Shown here: piece after piece, positions 25,902 to 34,177 of the stretch
Numbering within the stretch: position 1 is the first letter of the stretch
How the letters are laid out: each line of letters starts with the position of its first letter
Origin: WLWS01 sp965243105
GTDB lineage: Bacteria > Pseudomonadota > Gammaproteobacteria > Eutrophobiales > Eutrophobiaceae
DNA length: 64,000 bases
NCBI GenBank assembly: GCA_965243105.1
Contig: CBDEUC010000003.1
Coordinates: 496,001-560,000 of the forward strand
Direction of reading: 5' to 3'
The notes under the pieces: model-generated
Database searches by the model: none
What the model was told of the DNA's origin: nothing
Seen by the model: only the letters and a program-made list of their open reading frames with translations
Program-made: the position numbers and the translations under genes

Positions 25902-26211
25902 AAGACTAACGAATATTTTTCGGAAGAATTATCAATTGGAATTCGAAGAACCACGAATAAGCTTCCCTTATGTACCTTATAGACCCATAGTTAGCGCAGC
26001 AGTACAGTTCTTTGCGGTACAAACTATGTGCCATCAGCATAATACTCCTCTCAAACAGTGTGCCAAGGCTGATTAATTGGGCAAATGACCAATTGATGAC
26101 TTAATATATCTGGACAAATTTATTCTTTGAGCTTATCCCAACTACATTGATAATCAGCCCAGTAGCACTGTTACAATTGGGTATTACGGATATTCAAAGG
26201 GATTGAATAAT
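25902..26211. other. AT-rich right edge of the island, no supported long gene
   Basis: This stretch keeps the AT-rich style of the island and has no convincing long reading frame. It contains a near-perfect inverted repeat at 26072-26097 (ATTAATTGG / CCAATTGAT, one mismatch, 8-base spacer) and a weak promoter with TTGATA (26147-26152) and TACAAT (26172-26177), 19 bases apart. The transition to GC-rich sequence occurs near 26300. Confidence 0.4.
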
Positions 26212-26292
26212 ATGCGTTTTTTCTTTCTTGCACCGATGTGGATTTACCCTGTCTTAATAGCGGGTACGTGCTGGCAAGGTTTTGATTTGTGA
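26212..26292 (+). CDS. Candidate 26-residue hydrophobic small protein
   Basis: ATG 26212 is preceded by AAAGGGA with 9 bases of spacing and a plausible TACAAT -10. The product MRFFFLAPMWIYPVLIAG... is almost entirely hydrophobic, so it would be a single-span membrane peptide. It ends 64 bases before the YHYH protein and might be a leader peptide for it. Coding potential cannot be judged at this length; a chance frame is possible. Confidence 0.3.
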   Translation: MRFFFLAPMWIYPVLIAGTCWQGFDL

Positions 26293-26356
26293 CTGGGCAA
26301 TGACCCACGCCTCGGGTAACTTCACCTTGATCCTTCATACGATCTACAATGAAATC

Positions 26357-27493
26357 ATGACAAAGAGAACACCCCTGCTCGGCTTTTTCTGCGTGGCTTT
26401 TGCTTTTAGTGTGAAAGTCAGTGCCCATGGTGAACTTGAAAAGCAGGTGGAGACCCACTACCACCCTGCTCCACCCAATTTCTGGGAGCTCTTTATTGCA
26501 GAAGCCAACGCGGCGGCCAAGATAAAAAAGAAGGGCGGTTATCGTTATATTGAAAGTGACGGTATTCCCGATCACGCCACCGGCAAGTTTCCCAACAGCG
26601 GCAACCCCCACAGTATTGAAAAGCAAGAGCACGAGTTTCGTGTGCCGCAGAAACCGGAGATGCGTCGTTCGCCCACCTTTATCGGCATGTCTGCCTTTGG
26701 CGTGGCCTTGAATGGCATTCCCTTTGACCCGGCCACGGCGGAATACTGGAACCGGGATCGCTCTTCCGGCTGGAACATGGAAGCCATGGGCGGCGGTATG
26801 AGTCTTGGTCTTGATCAGAACAATGCCCACGTGCAGCCCAACGGTGCCTATCACTACCACGCTGTCCCCACGGCACTGATGGAGCGCGGTGCGCAGTTTG
26901 AAAAGCCCGTTATGCTGGGCTATGCCGCTGACGGCTTTCCCATCTACGGCCCCTATGGATACAAGGTGGCCGGTGACATGATGAGCGAGATAGTGCAGCT
27001 AAAGCCGGGCTGGATGTTGAAGGATGGGGAAAGACCCGGTGGCCCTGGCGGCCGCTATGATGGCACCTACTCACAGGACTATGTCTACAAGAAAGGCATT
27101 GGCGATCTTGATACCTGTAATGGCCGCGAAGGCCGCACACCGGAATACCCGGAAGGCACCTACTACTATGTAATTACGGATTCCTGGCCCTATATTCCGC
27201 GTTGCTGGATGGGTAAACCTGATTCCTCTTTTCGAAAGGCACCACCACCGGGACATGAACCCCTGCCACCGCCGCCTCCACCATCCGAGGAGGAGCTGGA
27301 AAAGCGAAGGCAGGAACGAAAGGAAAAGGCCGATGCCAGGCGTCGACGACTACCGGCAATGAATCCCCGGGAAGCCTGCGAGAATCGTCGCTCCGGTGCA
27401 TTCTGCCGCTTTCGTACGCGGGACATGCGTGTGATTGAAGGTACCTGTCGCGCCGACCTGGGTAACCTTGTTTGCGTGCCTATCTGGCGCTAA
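26357..27493 (+). CDS. Exported YHYH-domain protein
   Basis: The 378-residue precursor has a signal peptide (MTKRTPLLGFF..., cleaved near VSAHG), a YHYH domain (about 70-300) with the naming motif GAYHYHAVP and the hallmark GYAADGFPIYGPYGY, then a proline-rich linker (PPPGHEPLPPPPPP) and a basic Glu/Arg/Lys-rich stretch ending in a Cys-containing domain. YHYH proteins are secreted, sometimes lipid-anchored, of unknown activity; the conserved His/Tyr residues suggest metal binding. ATG 26357 is chosen because the signal peptide starts there; further upstream codons lack hydrophobic character. It stands alone on the plus strand just outside the island. Confidence 0.8.
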   Translation: MTKRTPLLGFFCVAFAFSVKVSAHGELEKQVETHYHPAPPNFWELFIAEANAAAKIKKKGGYRYIESDGIPDHATGKFPNSGNPHSIEKQEHEFRVPQKPEMRRSPTFIGMSAFGVALNGIPFDPATAEYWNRDRSSGWNMEAMGGGMSLGLDQNNAHVQPNGAYHYHAVPTALMERGAQFEKPVMLGYAADGFPIYGPYGYKVAGDMMSEIVQLKPGWMLKDGERPGGPGGRYDGTYSQDYVYKKGIGDLDTCNGREGRTPEYPEGTYYYVITDSWPYIPRCWMGKPDSSFRKAPPPGHEPLPPPPPPSEEELEKRRQERKEKADARRRRLPAMNPREACENRRSGAFCRFRTRDMRVIEGTCRADLGNLVCVPIWR

Positions 27494-27503
27494 TCAAATT
27501 GCG

Positions 27504-27980
27504 CTATTTCTTCGGCGGGTTGTAAGCAAACTCCAGCCGGTTGCCGCTCGGCTCGCGTAGCATCATGTGCATGGTGGGTCCGCCGTAGGCAGGCTCAGGT
27601 GCGAATTCAATCACGACGCCTTCGACGTTTTTTGCCTTCTCGTATATTGCGTTGAGCATGTCCATGCTGGCCACGGTGAGGGCCAGGTGATGCAGGCCCA
27701 CGTTGTTCTTGCGATCAAAGCGGGTGGCGGTAGCGGGATCGCTCACCTGCCACAGGGTCAGGAACATCTCCCCGTCGGTGAGAAAGCTGGCCGGGTAATC
27801 CGGGTCCTGGCCATCCAGCGTCCAGCCCAGGGTTTCTGAAAAGAAGCGGGTGGATTTATCAAGATCAAGCACGGCAAGACCGACGTGGTTAAAGCCGGCG
27901 GTCATGGGTGAAGAGGTGTCCGCAGCATGAACGCCGCTGAATAGTGACAGTAGCAGCAGTATCGACAGGTGTTTTTTCAT
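27504..27980 (-). CDS. Exported VOC/glyoxalase-fold protein
   Basis: A 158-residue precursor with signal peptide MKKHLSILLLLSLFSGVHA and one vicinal-oxygen-chelate domain made of two beta-alpha-beta-beta-beta halves: FNHVGLAVLDLDKSTRFF at the start, GLHHLALTV in the second half, and REPSGNRLEFAYNP at the end. His (FNHVG), His (LHHLA) and Glu (RLEFA) can form the metal site of this superfamily. Most glyoxalase-like proteins are cytosolic, so the signal peptide is unusual. Convergent with the YHYH gene and divergent from the YdjM-like gene. Substrate unknown. Confidence 0.8.
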   Translation of the reverse strand: MKKHLSILLLLSLFSGVHAADTSSPMTAGFNHVGLAVLDLDKSTRFFSETLGWTLDGQDPDYPASFLTDGEMFLTLWQVSDPATATRFDRKNNVGLHHLALTVASMDMLNAIYEKAKNVEGVVIEFAPEPAYGGPTMHMMLREPSGNRLEFAYNPPKK

Positions 27981-28049
27981 TTTTATATCCCCTTTTTCTT
28001 TTATTAGTACCTCTTGGAGTCGCTTAAGTTCAACAGCTAGAATGCGCAC

Positions 28050-29111
28050 ATGGATATCCTCACTCAGGGCCTGCTCGGTGGTGTCATGGCGCAGGCCGTG
28101 GCCAATAAAGATGAGAAAAAACTCGCGACCCTGAGCGGTGTGGCGGCTGGCCTGCTTGCCGATGCGGATGTGCTGATTCGTTCTTCTTCCGATCCGCTGC
28201 TGGTACTTGAATATCACCGCCACTTCACCCATTCGCTTTTCTTTGTGCCCATCGGTGCTGCTATCGCCATGGCGTTGCTATGGCCTTTCATGCGTCAGCG
28301 CCTGTCGCCGTCGCGGCTATATCTATTTTGTTTTGCAGGTTATGCCCTGAGTGGTGTACTGGATGCCTGTACCTCCTATGGCACCCTGCTGCTGTGGCCG
28401 CTTTCTGATGAACGTATCGCCTTTAATATTATTTCCATTGTCGATCCCGTGTTTACCCTGGCGCTGCTGGTATCTGTTTTAGCCGGGCTCTGGCTGGGTC
28501 AGCGTCGTCTTGCCCTTTGCGGTATTGCTTTTTGCGTGGTGTACCTGGGCTTTGGCAAGTTACAGGAACAGCGGGCCAGCCTGCTGGTGCAGTACCTGGC
28601 ACAGCAGCGTGGTCACGAGATAAGTAGGCTCGTGGTAAAGCCCACCCTGGGTAACCTTTTACTGTGGCGCTCCACTTACCGTGACGATGAGCGTATTTAC
28701 ATTGATGCCCTGCGTCTCGGGCTCTTCAGAGAAGCGATGGTGTACCAGGGAGCGACGGTGCCGCTGTTTAATGTGAGCAAGGATCTTGCCTTTCTTGAAA
28801 AGGATTCAGTGGTGTTCAACGACATCGAACGCTTTTCCCGCTTCTCCGATGGTTATGTGGCGCTGGACCAGGATGACTTCAGTATCCTTGGTGACATGCG
28901 TTACAGCATGTTACCCATCAGCGCAAAACCCCTTTGGGGAATAGTGATTGATGAGGAAAATCCCAACGACCACGTGGAGTATCGTTTTTTTCGAAAGATG
29001 GACGATGAATCGCGCCAGGCATTTTTGAATATGCTGCGGGGAAAGGAAGTGCAGCTGGGTGAGCAGGTGAAAGATGGAAACCCTTTCCAGTTGCCTGGAA
29101 AGGGTATCTAG
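28050..29111 (+). CDS. YdjM/YbcI-like membrane-bound metal-dependent hydrolase
   Basis: 353 residues; the N-terminal two thirds are membrane helices of the LexA-regulated YdjM family (formerly DUF457) with MDILTQGLLGG, an acidic DADVLI motif, and HRHFTHSLFFVP supplying conserved His ligands (about residues 56-63). A soluble C-terminal domain of about 150 residues follows. Members are thought to be zinc-dependent membrane hydrolases; substrates are unknown. The gene ends in its own terminator, whose stem lies in the last codons. Neighbours give no hint of function. Confidence 0.8.
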   Translation: MDILTQGLLGGVMAQAVANKDEKKLATLSGVAAGLLADADVLIRSSSDPLLVLEYHRHFTHSLFFVPIGAAIAMALLWPFMRQRLSPSRLYLFCFAGYALSGVLDACTSYGTLLLWPLSDERIAFNIISIVDPVFTLALLVSVLAGLWLGQRRLALCGIAFCVVYLGFGKLQEQRASLLVQYLAQQRGHEISRLVVKPTLGNLLLWRSTYRDDERIYIDALRLGLFREAMVYQGATVPLFNVSKDLAFLEKDSVVFNDIERFSRFSDGYVALDQDDFSILGDMRYSMLPISAKPLWGIVIDEENPNDHVEYRFFRKMDDESRQAFLNMLRGKEVQLGEQVKDGNPFQLPGKGI

Positions 29112-29119
29112 TTTTTTTT
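29080..29119 (+). terminator. Intrinsic terminator inside the 3' end of the YdjM-like gene
   Basis: ACCCTTTCCAG-TTGC-CTGGAAAGGGT forms an 11-base perfect stem (29080-29090 with 29095-29105), followed by the stop codon at 29109-29111 and eight T (29112-29119). The stem is made from coding sequence. Confidence 0.85.
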
Positions 29120-29120
29120 A

Positions 29121-30089
29121 TTACTGCACGTTCTCGTTATCGGTAAAACTGTCGGCAAAAAGCGCGGTGGAGAGATAGCGCTCACCGGAGTCAGGCAGGA
29201 TCACCACGATGTTCTTCCCCTTGTGCTCTTCCTGCTGTGAAACCCTGACTGCAACAGCCAGTGCAGCGCCGCAGGAAATACCGGCAAGAATGCCCTCTTC
29301 TGTCATGAGACGGTGAGCATATTCCATGGCCTCCGCATCACTCACCTCTTCCACCTGGTCGACCATGTCAAGATCCAGGTTGCCCGGTACAAAGCCGGCG
29401 CCGATGCCCTGCACCTTGTGCGGCGAGTGGCTGGGTTCTTCGCCGGCCTTTGCCGCGCGAATCATGTAGGAAGATTCGGGTTCCACCGCCACGGTATGAA
29501 TGGCCTTGCCTTTCGTATTCTTTATGTAGCGTGATACGCCGGTCAGCGTGCCGCCGGTGCCCACGCCGCTGACGAAGACATCAATCGCGCCATCGGTGTC
29601 GTCCCAGATTTCAGGGCCGGTGGTTTTCTCGTGGATTTCCGGGTTGGCGGGGTTTTCAAACTGCTGTGGCATCCAGTGATTGTCCGGATCCTCGGCGCAA
29701 ATTTCTTCTGCTTTTGCGATAGCGGCCTTCATGCCCTTGGCGCCGTCGGTGACAACAATTTCCGCGCCCAGTGCCTTCATGATCTTGCGTCGTTCCAGGC
29801 TCATGGTGTGGGGCATGGTGAGCTTGATACCGTAACCGCGGGCGGAGGCGACAAAGGCCAGTGCGATACCGGTGTTACCGCTGGTGGGCTCGACGATGGT
29901 CATGCCAGGCTTTAACTTGCCGGATTTTTCCGCATCCCAGATCATGTTGGCGCCGATACGGCACTTTACCGAAAAGGCCGGGTTGCGGCTTTCCAGCTTG
30001 GCAACAATATTGCCGTCACCGATACGCTTGAGTTTGACCATGGGAGTCTTGCCAATGGTCAGGCTGTTGTCTTCAAAGATATTGCTCAT
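29121..30089 (-). CDS. cysK: Cysteine synthase A (O-acetylserine sulfhydrylase)
   Basis: Makes L-cysteine from O-acetyl-L-serine and sulfide with PLP in the cytosol. The 322 residues show the PLP lysine in AFSVKCRIG (Lys43), the substrate loop PTSGNTGIALA, the phosphate loop GVGTGGTLTGV, and the C-terminal LPDSGERYLST. All key residues are present, which contrasts with the related-fold protein at 3689-4657. The start is ATG 30089 with GAGGA just upstream. It is a minus-strand gene downstream of DUF3667 and LysR genes but has its own 61-base gap. Confidence 0.95.
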   Translation of the reverse strand: MSNIFEDNSLTIGKTPMVKLKRIGDGNIVAKLESRNPAFSVKCRIGANMIWDAEKSGKLKPGMTIVEPTSGNTGIALAFVASARGYGIKLTMPHTMSLERRKIMKALGAEIVVTDGAKGMKAAIAKAEEICAEDPDNHWMPQQFENPANPEIHEKTTGPEIWDDTDGAIDVFVSGVGTGGTLTGVSRYIKNTKGKAIHTVAVEPESSYMIRAAKAGEEPSHSPHKVQGIGAGFVPGNLDLDMVDQVEEVSDAEAMEYAHRLMTEEGILAGISCGAALAVAVRVSQQEEHKGKNIVVILPDSGERYLSTALFADSFTDNENVQ

Positions 30090-30150
30090 GATGTGTCCTC
30101 TTGTTCTTGTCGCCCTTTTAAGGCCCCTGAATCCTGCAGCGAATTATATA

Positions 30151-31212
30151 TCAGATTTGGTACACACCCCAGACGATGGCGAGCACAAAGGACATTACCA
30201 GCAGGCCGAAGTAGCTGGCGCTCAGTACGCCAAACTTGAGGAATGTTATGCCGTTGCCCTGCTGGTAGACGTTTTTTAGAAATAAAAACATGTAGATAAA
30301 CATCCACAGGTAGCTCACCGTCACCAGCACATCCATGACGGCGTAGATGAGCGGCCAGTCGGGCCAGGCGGCGGATGAGAGCTCAACGACCTTCTCGAGG
30401 CTCACGGCAATCAGCACCATGAAAAACAGGAAGCTCTGGGAATAGAGCACCACGATAAGGTGTTCCATGTAGTAGCGCTTGCTGAAGAAGTAGAGGATTT
30501 TCAGGATAAGCGCGAGGATGGGGATGAGGAAAAACATCAGCGTGGGCAGGTTGTTCAATACGTTCTTCAGCAGCGTGCCGATGTTTTCCTTTTTCAGCTT
30601 TTTAAACTGCTTGCGCAGCATTCTTTCCAGTTCCGAGTCGGACTCGTCCCCTTCACCGATTTTTACTATCCCTTCTTCTTCAAGTAAGCCCACCAGCTCT
30701 TCGCCACCGTCCTGCAGGGTAATAACGCGCGGTTCGTCACCCGCCAGCTCCTCGATTTTTTTCACGGCGTCTTGCACCGCCTCGTTTGCCAGCTCGTCTT
30801 GCCTTACCTCTTCAAGACCTTCTTCAAGGGCCTCTTCCAGTTGCTCGCCAATGACAAAGGGCACATTCTCGGGATCGGTGTCGGTGCTGCCACCTATGTC
30901 ATTGATCATCGGGCCCAGCAGGAAGAACACCACGCTGGCAAAAAGGTAAAGCCGGAACGGTGGCAGGAAGCTGACGCGCCGACCTTCCAGGTAACGGCGG
31001 CACACGTATCCCGGCCTGAATAATAGTGGGAACACGGTGCGGTAAACGCGGGAGTCATAGTTAAGAAAGTTATCCAGCAACTCCATGAAGATGGTGCCAA
31101 AGTAACGCGTGGTGGGCTTGCTTGACTGCCCGCAGGCGTGGCAGAACTCACCTTCGAGCTGTTGCCCGCAGTTAAGACATGCGCCGCTTGGCTGTGCCAG
31201 TTCCCCTGTCAT
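30151..31212 (-). CDS. DUF3667 zinc-ribbon membrane protein
   Basis: 353 residues. An N-terminal zinc ribbon with CLNCGQQ and CHACGQS (about residues 14-32) is followed by the family signature FMELLDNFLNYDSRVYRT and PGYVCRRYLEGRRVSFLPPFRLYLF, then a membrane helix, a long acidic cytoplasmic or periplasmic loop (about 105-205), and four more helices to the C-terminus. The function of the family is unknown; the layout suggests a membrane regulator or transporter accessory. It begins 15 bases after the LysR gene stop on the same strand and may be read through. Confidence 0.8.
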   Translation of the reverse strand: MTGELAQPSGACLNCGQQLEGEFCHACGQSSKPTTRYFGTIFMELLDNFLNYDSRVYRTVFPLLFRPGYVCRRYLEGRRVSFLPPFRLYLFASVVFFLLGPMINDIGGSTDTDPENVPFVIGEQLEEALEEGLEEVRQDELANEAVQDAVKKIEELAGDEPRVITLQDGGEELVGLLEEEGIVKIGEGDESDSELERMLRKQFKKLKKENIGTLLKNVLNNLPTLMFFLIPILALILKILYFFSKRYYMEHLIVVLYSQSFLFFMVLIAVSLEKVVELSSAAWPDWPLIYAVMDVLVTVSYLWMFIYMFLFLKNVYQQGNGITFLKFGVLSASYFGLLVMSFVLAIVWGVYQI

Positions 31213-31227
31213 GGCGTCATTATAAGA

Positions 31228-32127
31228 TCATTGCAGGGCCGATTCTGCGCGCAGTCTTTCTGCAAGCAGATCAACAAAGGCACGTATGCGTGCCGCCTCG
31301 TGACGACCTTCGCGATGAATGATGTTGACCGGCAGGGCTTCAGGCTCCCACTCTTCCAGCACGGTGCGGAGTTCACCGGACTCAATGTGTTTTGCCACCT
31401 GGTAGGAAATCAGCCGGGTGATACCGTAGCCGCGAAGTGCCGCCTCGGTGGCGGCGTCGTTGGTGTTGGTGGTTAATGCAGCCGGCACCTGCATCTCGCG
31501 CTCGCCGTTTTCGGTTTTAAACTTGAGATCCAGCACATGGTTACCGGCAATGGAAGCCACCATGCGATGCTGCTTTAAATCATCCGGGCTTTGCGGCACG
31601 CCGTGACGCTCGAGATAAGCCGGCGAAGCGCAAAGCACCACCCTGACCCGACCCACGGGCAGCGCTCTCAGGCTGGAATCCGGCAAATGCCCGATGCGAA
31701 TGCCCACGTCGATGCCCTCTTCCAGCAAATTCACCACACGATCCAGGAACATGGCGGAAACCGAGGTTTCCGGGTAGCGCTCGAGGTAGTCCACCACCCC
31801 GGGCATCACATAAATACGGCCAAAAAGCACTGGTGCGGTCACCACCAGGCGTCCCCGGGGCGTGGCATTGATGCCGGCCGCGGTTTCGTCGGCGCTTTCC
31901 AACTCAGATAAGACTTTACGGGCATCTTCAAGATAGCGAACACCCACTTCGGTAAGCCTGACCAGGCGTGTTGAGCGGTTAAAAAGCTTCACTCCAAGGC
32001 GATCTTCCAGGGCCGCGACGCTGCGGGTCACCGCCGGGGGAGACATGTACAGGCGCCGGGCAGCGGCGGCAAAGCCTTCTTCCTCGGCCACGGCCACGAA
32101 CACAGAGAGTTGTTGAAAGCGGTCCAT
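31228..32127 (-). CDS. LysR-family transcriptional regulator
   Basis: 299 residues: an N-terminal winged helix-turn-helix (MDRFQQLSVFVAVAEEEGFAAAARRLYMSPPAVTRSVAALEDRLGV region, about 1-60), a linker helix, and a periplasmic-binding-protein-like effector domain (about 90-295). The RLxxSPPAVTRSVAALE helix is of the pattern seen in the CrgA/DmlR subgroup. It is divergent from the small-protein/CMD operon, with a dyad operator in the 160-base gap, so it very likely controls that operon and itself. The inducer is unknown. Confidence 0.92.
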   Translation of the reverse strand: MDRFQQLSVFVAVAEEEGFAAAARRLYMSPPAVTRSVAALEDRLGVKLFNRSTRLVRLTEVGVRYLEDARKVLSELESADETAAGINATPRGRLVVTAPVLFGRIYVMPGVVDYLERYPETSVSAMFLDRVVNLLEEGIDVGIRIGHLPDSSLRALPVGRVRVVLCASPAYLERHGVPQSPDDLKQHRMVASIAGNHVLDLKFKTENGEREMQVPAALTTNTNDAATEAALRGYGITRLISYQVAKHIESGELRTVLEEWEPEALPVNIIHREGRHEAARIRAFVDLLAERLRAESALQ

Positions 32128-32137
32128 AGTTAGCGAC

Positions 32138-32164
32138 TAATTATTTCACTTATTGGAATAATTA
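32138..32164. promoter_or_regulatory. LysR-type operator in the divergent gap
   Basis: TAATTATT and AATAATTA are perfect 8-base inverted arms separated by exactly 11 bases, the T-N11-A layout of LysR-type operators. A further AT palindrome (TAATTAATTGTTAATTA) lies just after. The position close to the LysR start suits autorepression and activation of the divergent operon. Confidence 0.65.
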
Positions 32165-32287
32165 ATTGTTAATTATGCATATTCTTATTTCAAGCGGAAT
32201 TTGAGAAAGTTTTTCCCCAGCAACCGGGCAGCTACGAATCAAGGGCTACCGGGGCATGACACAGACACAGCAAAAAGGAGAAAGACC

Positions 32288-32404
32288 ATGAAAACACCCT
32301 GCACCAACTGGCTACAGCCCTGCCGCTGGCTATTACTGCTGGGCGCTATCCATGCTCTCCAGCAGCTGCAGTGGCTGGTAGGCCTGGCCCAGTTCATCAA
32401 CTGA
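32288..32404 (+). CDS. Small hydrophobic protein (38 residues)
   Basis: Short gene with a strong ribosome binding site (AAGGAG at 32276-32281, 6 bases before ATG 32288). The product MKTPCTNWLQPCRWLLLLGA... has one hydrophobic segment (about residues 14-30) rich in Leu, Trp and Gln. It is the first gene after the LysR-controlled promoter and lies 52 bases before the CMD-family gene. It could be a small membrane protein or a regulatory leader peptide; I know no family for it. Confidence 0.5.
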   Translation: MKTPCTNWLQPCRWLLLLGAIHALQQLQWLVGLAQFIN

Positions 32405-32456
32405 AGCCGCCCGTTCGCAAATTTACTTTCACAACAATCTTACGAGGAGAACGACC

Positions 32457-33002
32457 ATGAGCAGGATCAACGTTATTGAACAGAACGACGCCAACGAAGA
32501 ACAGGCCGCGCTTTACAAGGCCATTACCCAGGCACTGGGTGGCGTACCCAACTTTCTTAAAGTCTTCGCCAATTCCCCCTCAGCCCTTAAAGCTTTTCTC
32601 GGGCTGCACGGCATCGCCAACGAGGGCAGCCTTGATGCCCTGACCCGCGAGCGTATAGCGCTTGCCCTGGCCGGCCAGAATGGCTGCGAGTACTGCGCCT
32701 CTGCGCACACCGCCATTGGCCGCAAGACCGGGCTTGATAACGAGGAAATGGCCGCCAACCGTGCCGGCACCAGCGGTGACGACAAGGCCGCGGTGGCGGT
32801 GAGCTTTGCCCGTGCACTGGTGGAGCACACCGGTGAAGTCACCAACGCTGAAATCCAGGCAGTTCGGGATGCGGGTTACGACGATGCGCAGATTGTCGAG
32901 ATCATTACCCACGTGGGCATGAACCTGTTGACCAACATTCTTGCCAAGGCCAGCCGTGTCGAGATCGACTTTCCAAAGGTCGAGCTTGAAAAGGCAGCCT
33001 GA
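32457..33002 (+). CDS. Carboxymuconolactone decarboxylase-family (AhpD-like) protein
   Basis: 181 residues of the CMD/AhpD fold: the redox motif CEYCASAH (about residues 77-84) and its following helix give the peroxidase-type CXXC...H site, and GLHGIANEGSLDALTRERIALALAGQNG is the usual lead-in helix. These proteins reduce hydroperoxides or act in small-molecule turnover using the two Cys and His. GAGGAG lies 8 bases before the ATG. It belongs to the LysR-controlled operon and is followed by an intrinsic terminator, so the genes after it may be expressed at a lower level. Confidence 0.88.
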   Translation: MSRINVIEQNDANEEQAALYKAITQALGGVPNFLKVFANSPSALKAFLGLHGIANEGSLDALTRERIALALAGQNGCEYCASAHTAIGRKTGLDNEEMAANRAGTSGDDKAAVAVSFARALVEHTGEVTNAEIQAVRDAGYDDAQIVEIITHVGMNLLTNILAKASRVEIDFPKVELEKAA

Positions 33003-33018
33003 ATATTTTCCCCCTGGT

Positions 33019-33067
33019 ACCGGCGGCGGTCGCTGCAGAACGAGGATCGCCGCCGGTGACTTTTTTT
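33019..33067 (+). terminator. Intrinsic terminator after the CMD-family gene
   Basis: ACCGGCGGCG (33019-33028) and CGCCGCCGGT (33048-33057) form a perfect 10-base GC-rich stem, extended by three pairs, followed after GAC by seven T (33061-33067). It lies between the CMD and PNPOx-like genes and likely attenuates the operon. Confidence 0.85.
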
Positions 33068-33086
33068 AATTAGCAGGAGATTTGGC

Positions 33087-33701
33087 ATGGGACATCGTTT
33101 TGCAGAAATTGCTTTCACCGATTCGGTAAAGGCCTTTCAAACACAGCACAACTCACGGGATCACTACAGCCAGCTGCAGGGTGGAGAGAGTTACAACGAC
33201 CGCCTGGGCGAAAGAGAAAGCGACTTTATTCAATCCCGCGACAGTTTTTACATGGCCAGCGTCAGCGAAAACGGCTGGCCCTACGTGCAGCACCGCGGTG
33301 GTCCACAGGGCTTTATGCGCGTGCTGGATGAGAACCGCATTGGCTTTGCCGACTTTGCCGGCAACCGCCAGTACGTCAGCGCCGGTAACCTGGACAAGGA
33401 CGATCGCGTGTCGCTGTTTTTCATGGACTATCCTTCACGCACACGTTTAAAACTACTGGGGCATGCAAGGCGTGTTGAAAAAGACGATCACGACACCCTC
33501 GCAGCACTTGAAGTGGATGACTATCGCGCCAGGGTCGAACGTGGTTATATCATCACCGTGGAAGCCTTTGACTGGAACTGCCCACAGCACATCACGCCGC
33601 GTTATACAGAGGCGCAGGTCGAGGAAGTGGTCAGGGCACTTAAAGAAGAGAATGAAAAGCTGGTGAATGAACTGGCACAACTGAAAGGACAGCAAGCATG
33701 A
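33087..33701 (+). CDS. Pyridoxamine 5'-phosphate oxidase-like flavin-binding protein
   Basis: 204 residues of the PNPOx-like split-barrel fold. SRDSFYMASVSENGWPYVQHRGGP is the typical first strands and FMN-facing loop; DFAGNRQYVSAGNLDKDDRVSLFFMDY continues the barrel, and WNCPQHITPRYT is a signature of the subgroup (often paired with PNPOx of unknown substrate). A coiled-coil-like tail (VVRALKEENEKLVNELAQL) probably supports dimer formation. AGGAG lies about 8 bases before the ATG. The stop overlaps the next start by 4 bases. Confidence 0.85.
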   Translation: MGHRFAEIAFTDSVKAFQTQHNSRDHYSQLQGGESYNDRLGERESDFIQSRDSFYMASVSENGWPYVQHRGGPQGFMRVLDENRIGFADFAGNRQYVSAGNLDKDDRVSLFFMDYPSRTRLKLLGHARRVEKDDHDTLAALEVDDYRARVERGYIITVEAFDWNCPQHITPRYTEAQVEEVVRALKEENEKLVNELAQLKGQQA

Positions 33702-34174
33702 GTAATGAATCGCAACGACCACCCCTGCCGCCCTTTAACGAGGAAAGCGCGAGTACAAAAGTACGCATGGCTGAAAATGCCTGGAACGGTCGTGACCCGG
33801 AAAAAGTCGCCCTGGCTTACACAGCGGATAGCCAGTGGCGTAACCGCTCAGAGTTTCCGCGAGGACGCGAGGAAATCGTCGAGTTCCTCACACGCAAGTG
33901 GCAGCGTGAAAAAGAGTATCGTCTTATCAAGGAGCTGTGGACTTACCAGGACAACCGCATCGCGGTGCGCTTTGCCTACGAATGGCAGGATGGGAAAGGT
34001 CTATGGTTTCGCTCCTACGGTAACGAGAACTGGGAATTTAACGCGGCCGGTCTCATGCAAAAGCGCTTTGCCAGTATTAATGATCTTGCGATAAGCGAGG
34101 ACGAGCGCCTGTTGCACTGGCCACAGGGTCCGCGTCCCGACGACCATGCGGGCCTCTCTGAACTCGGTTTGTAA
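33698..34174 (+). CDS. NTF2-like (DUF1348/SnoaL-type) protein
   Basis: 158 residues of the DUF1348 family in the nuclear-transport-factor-2 cone fold. RMAENAWNGRDPEKVALAYT, WRNRSEFPRGREEIVEFL and YEWQDGKGLWFRSYGNENWEF with NDLAISEDERLLHW are characteristic. Such cone folds act as small hydrolases, isomerases or binding proteins. It overlaps the PNPOx-like gene by 4 bases, so the two are coupled, and the whole set lies under LysR control. Substrate unknown. Confidence 0.88.
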   Translation: MSNESQRPPLPPFNEESASTKVRMAENAWNGRDPEKVALAYTADSQWRNRSEFPRGREEIVEFLTRKWQREKEYRLIKELWTYQDNRIAVRFAYEWQDGKGLWFRSYGNENWEFNAAGLMQKRFASINDLAISEDERLLHWPQGPRPDDHAGLSELGL

Positions 34175-34177
34175 AGC

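Noticed and set aside
25728..25982. 84-codon plus-strand frame at the island edge
   Set aside because: It overlaps the ATPase start on the other strand, lacks a ribosome binding site and has no protein-like pattern.
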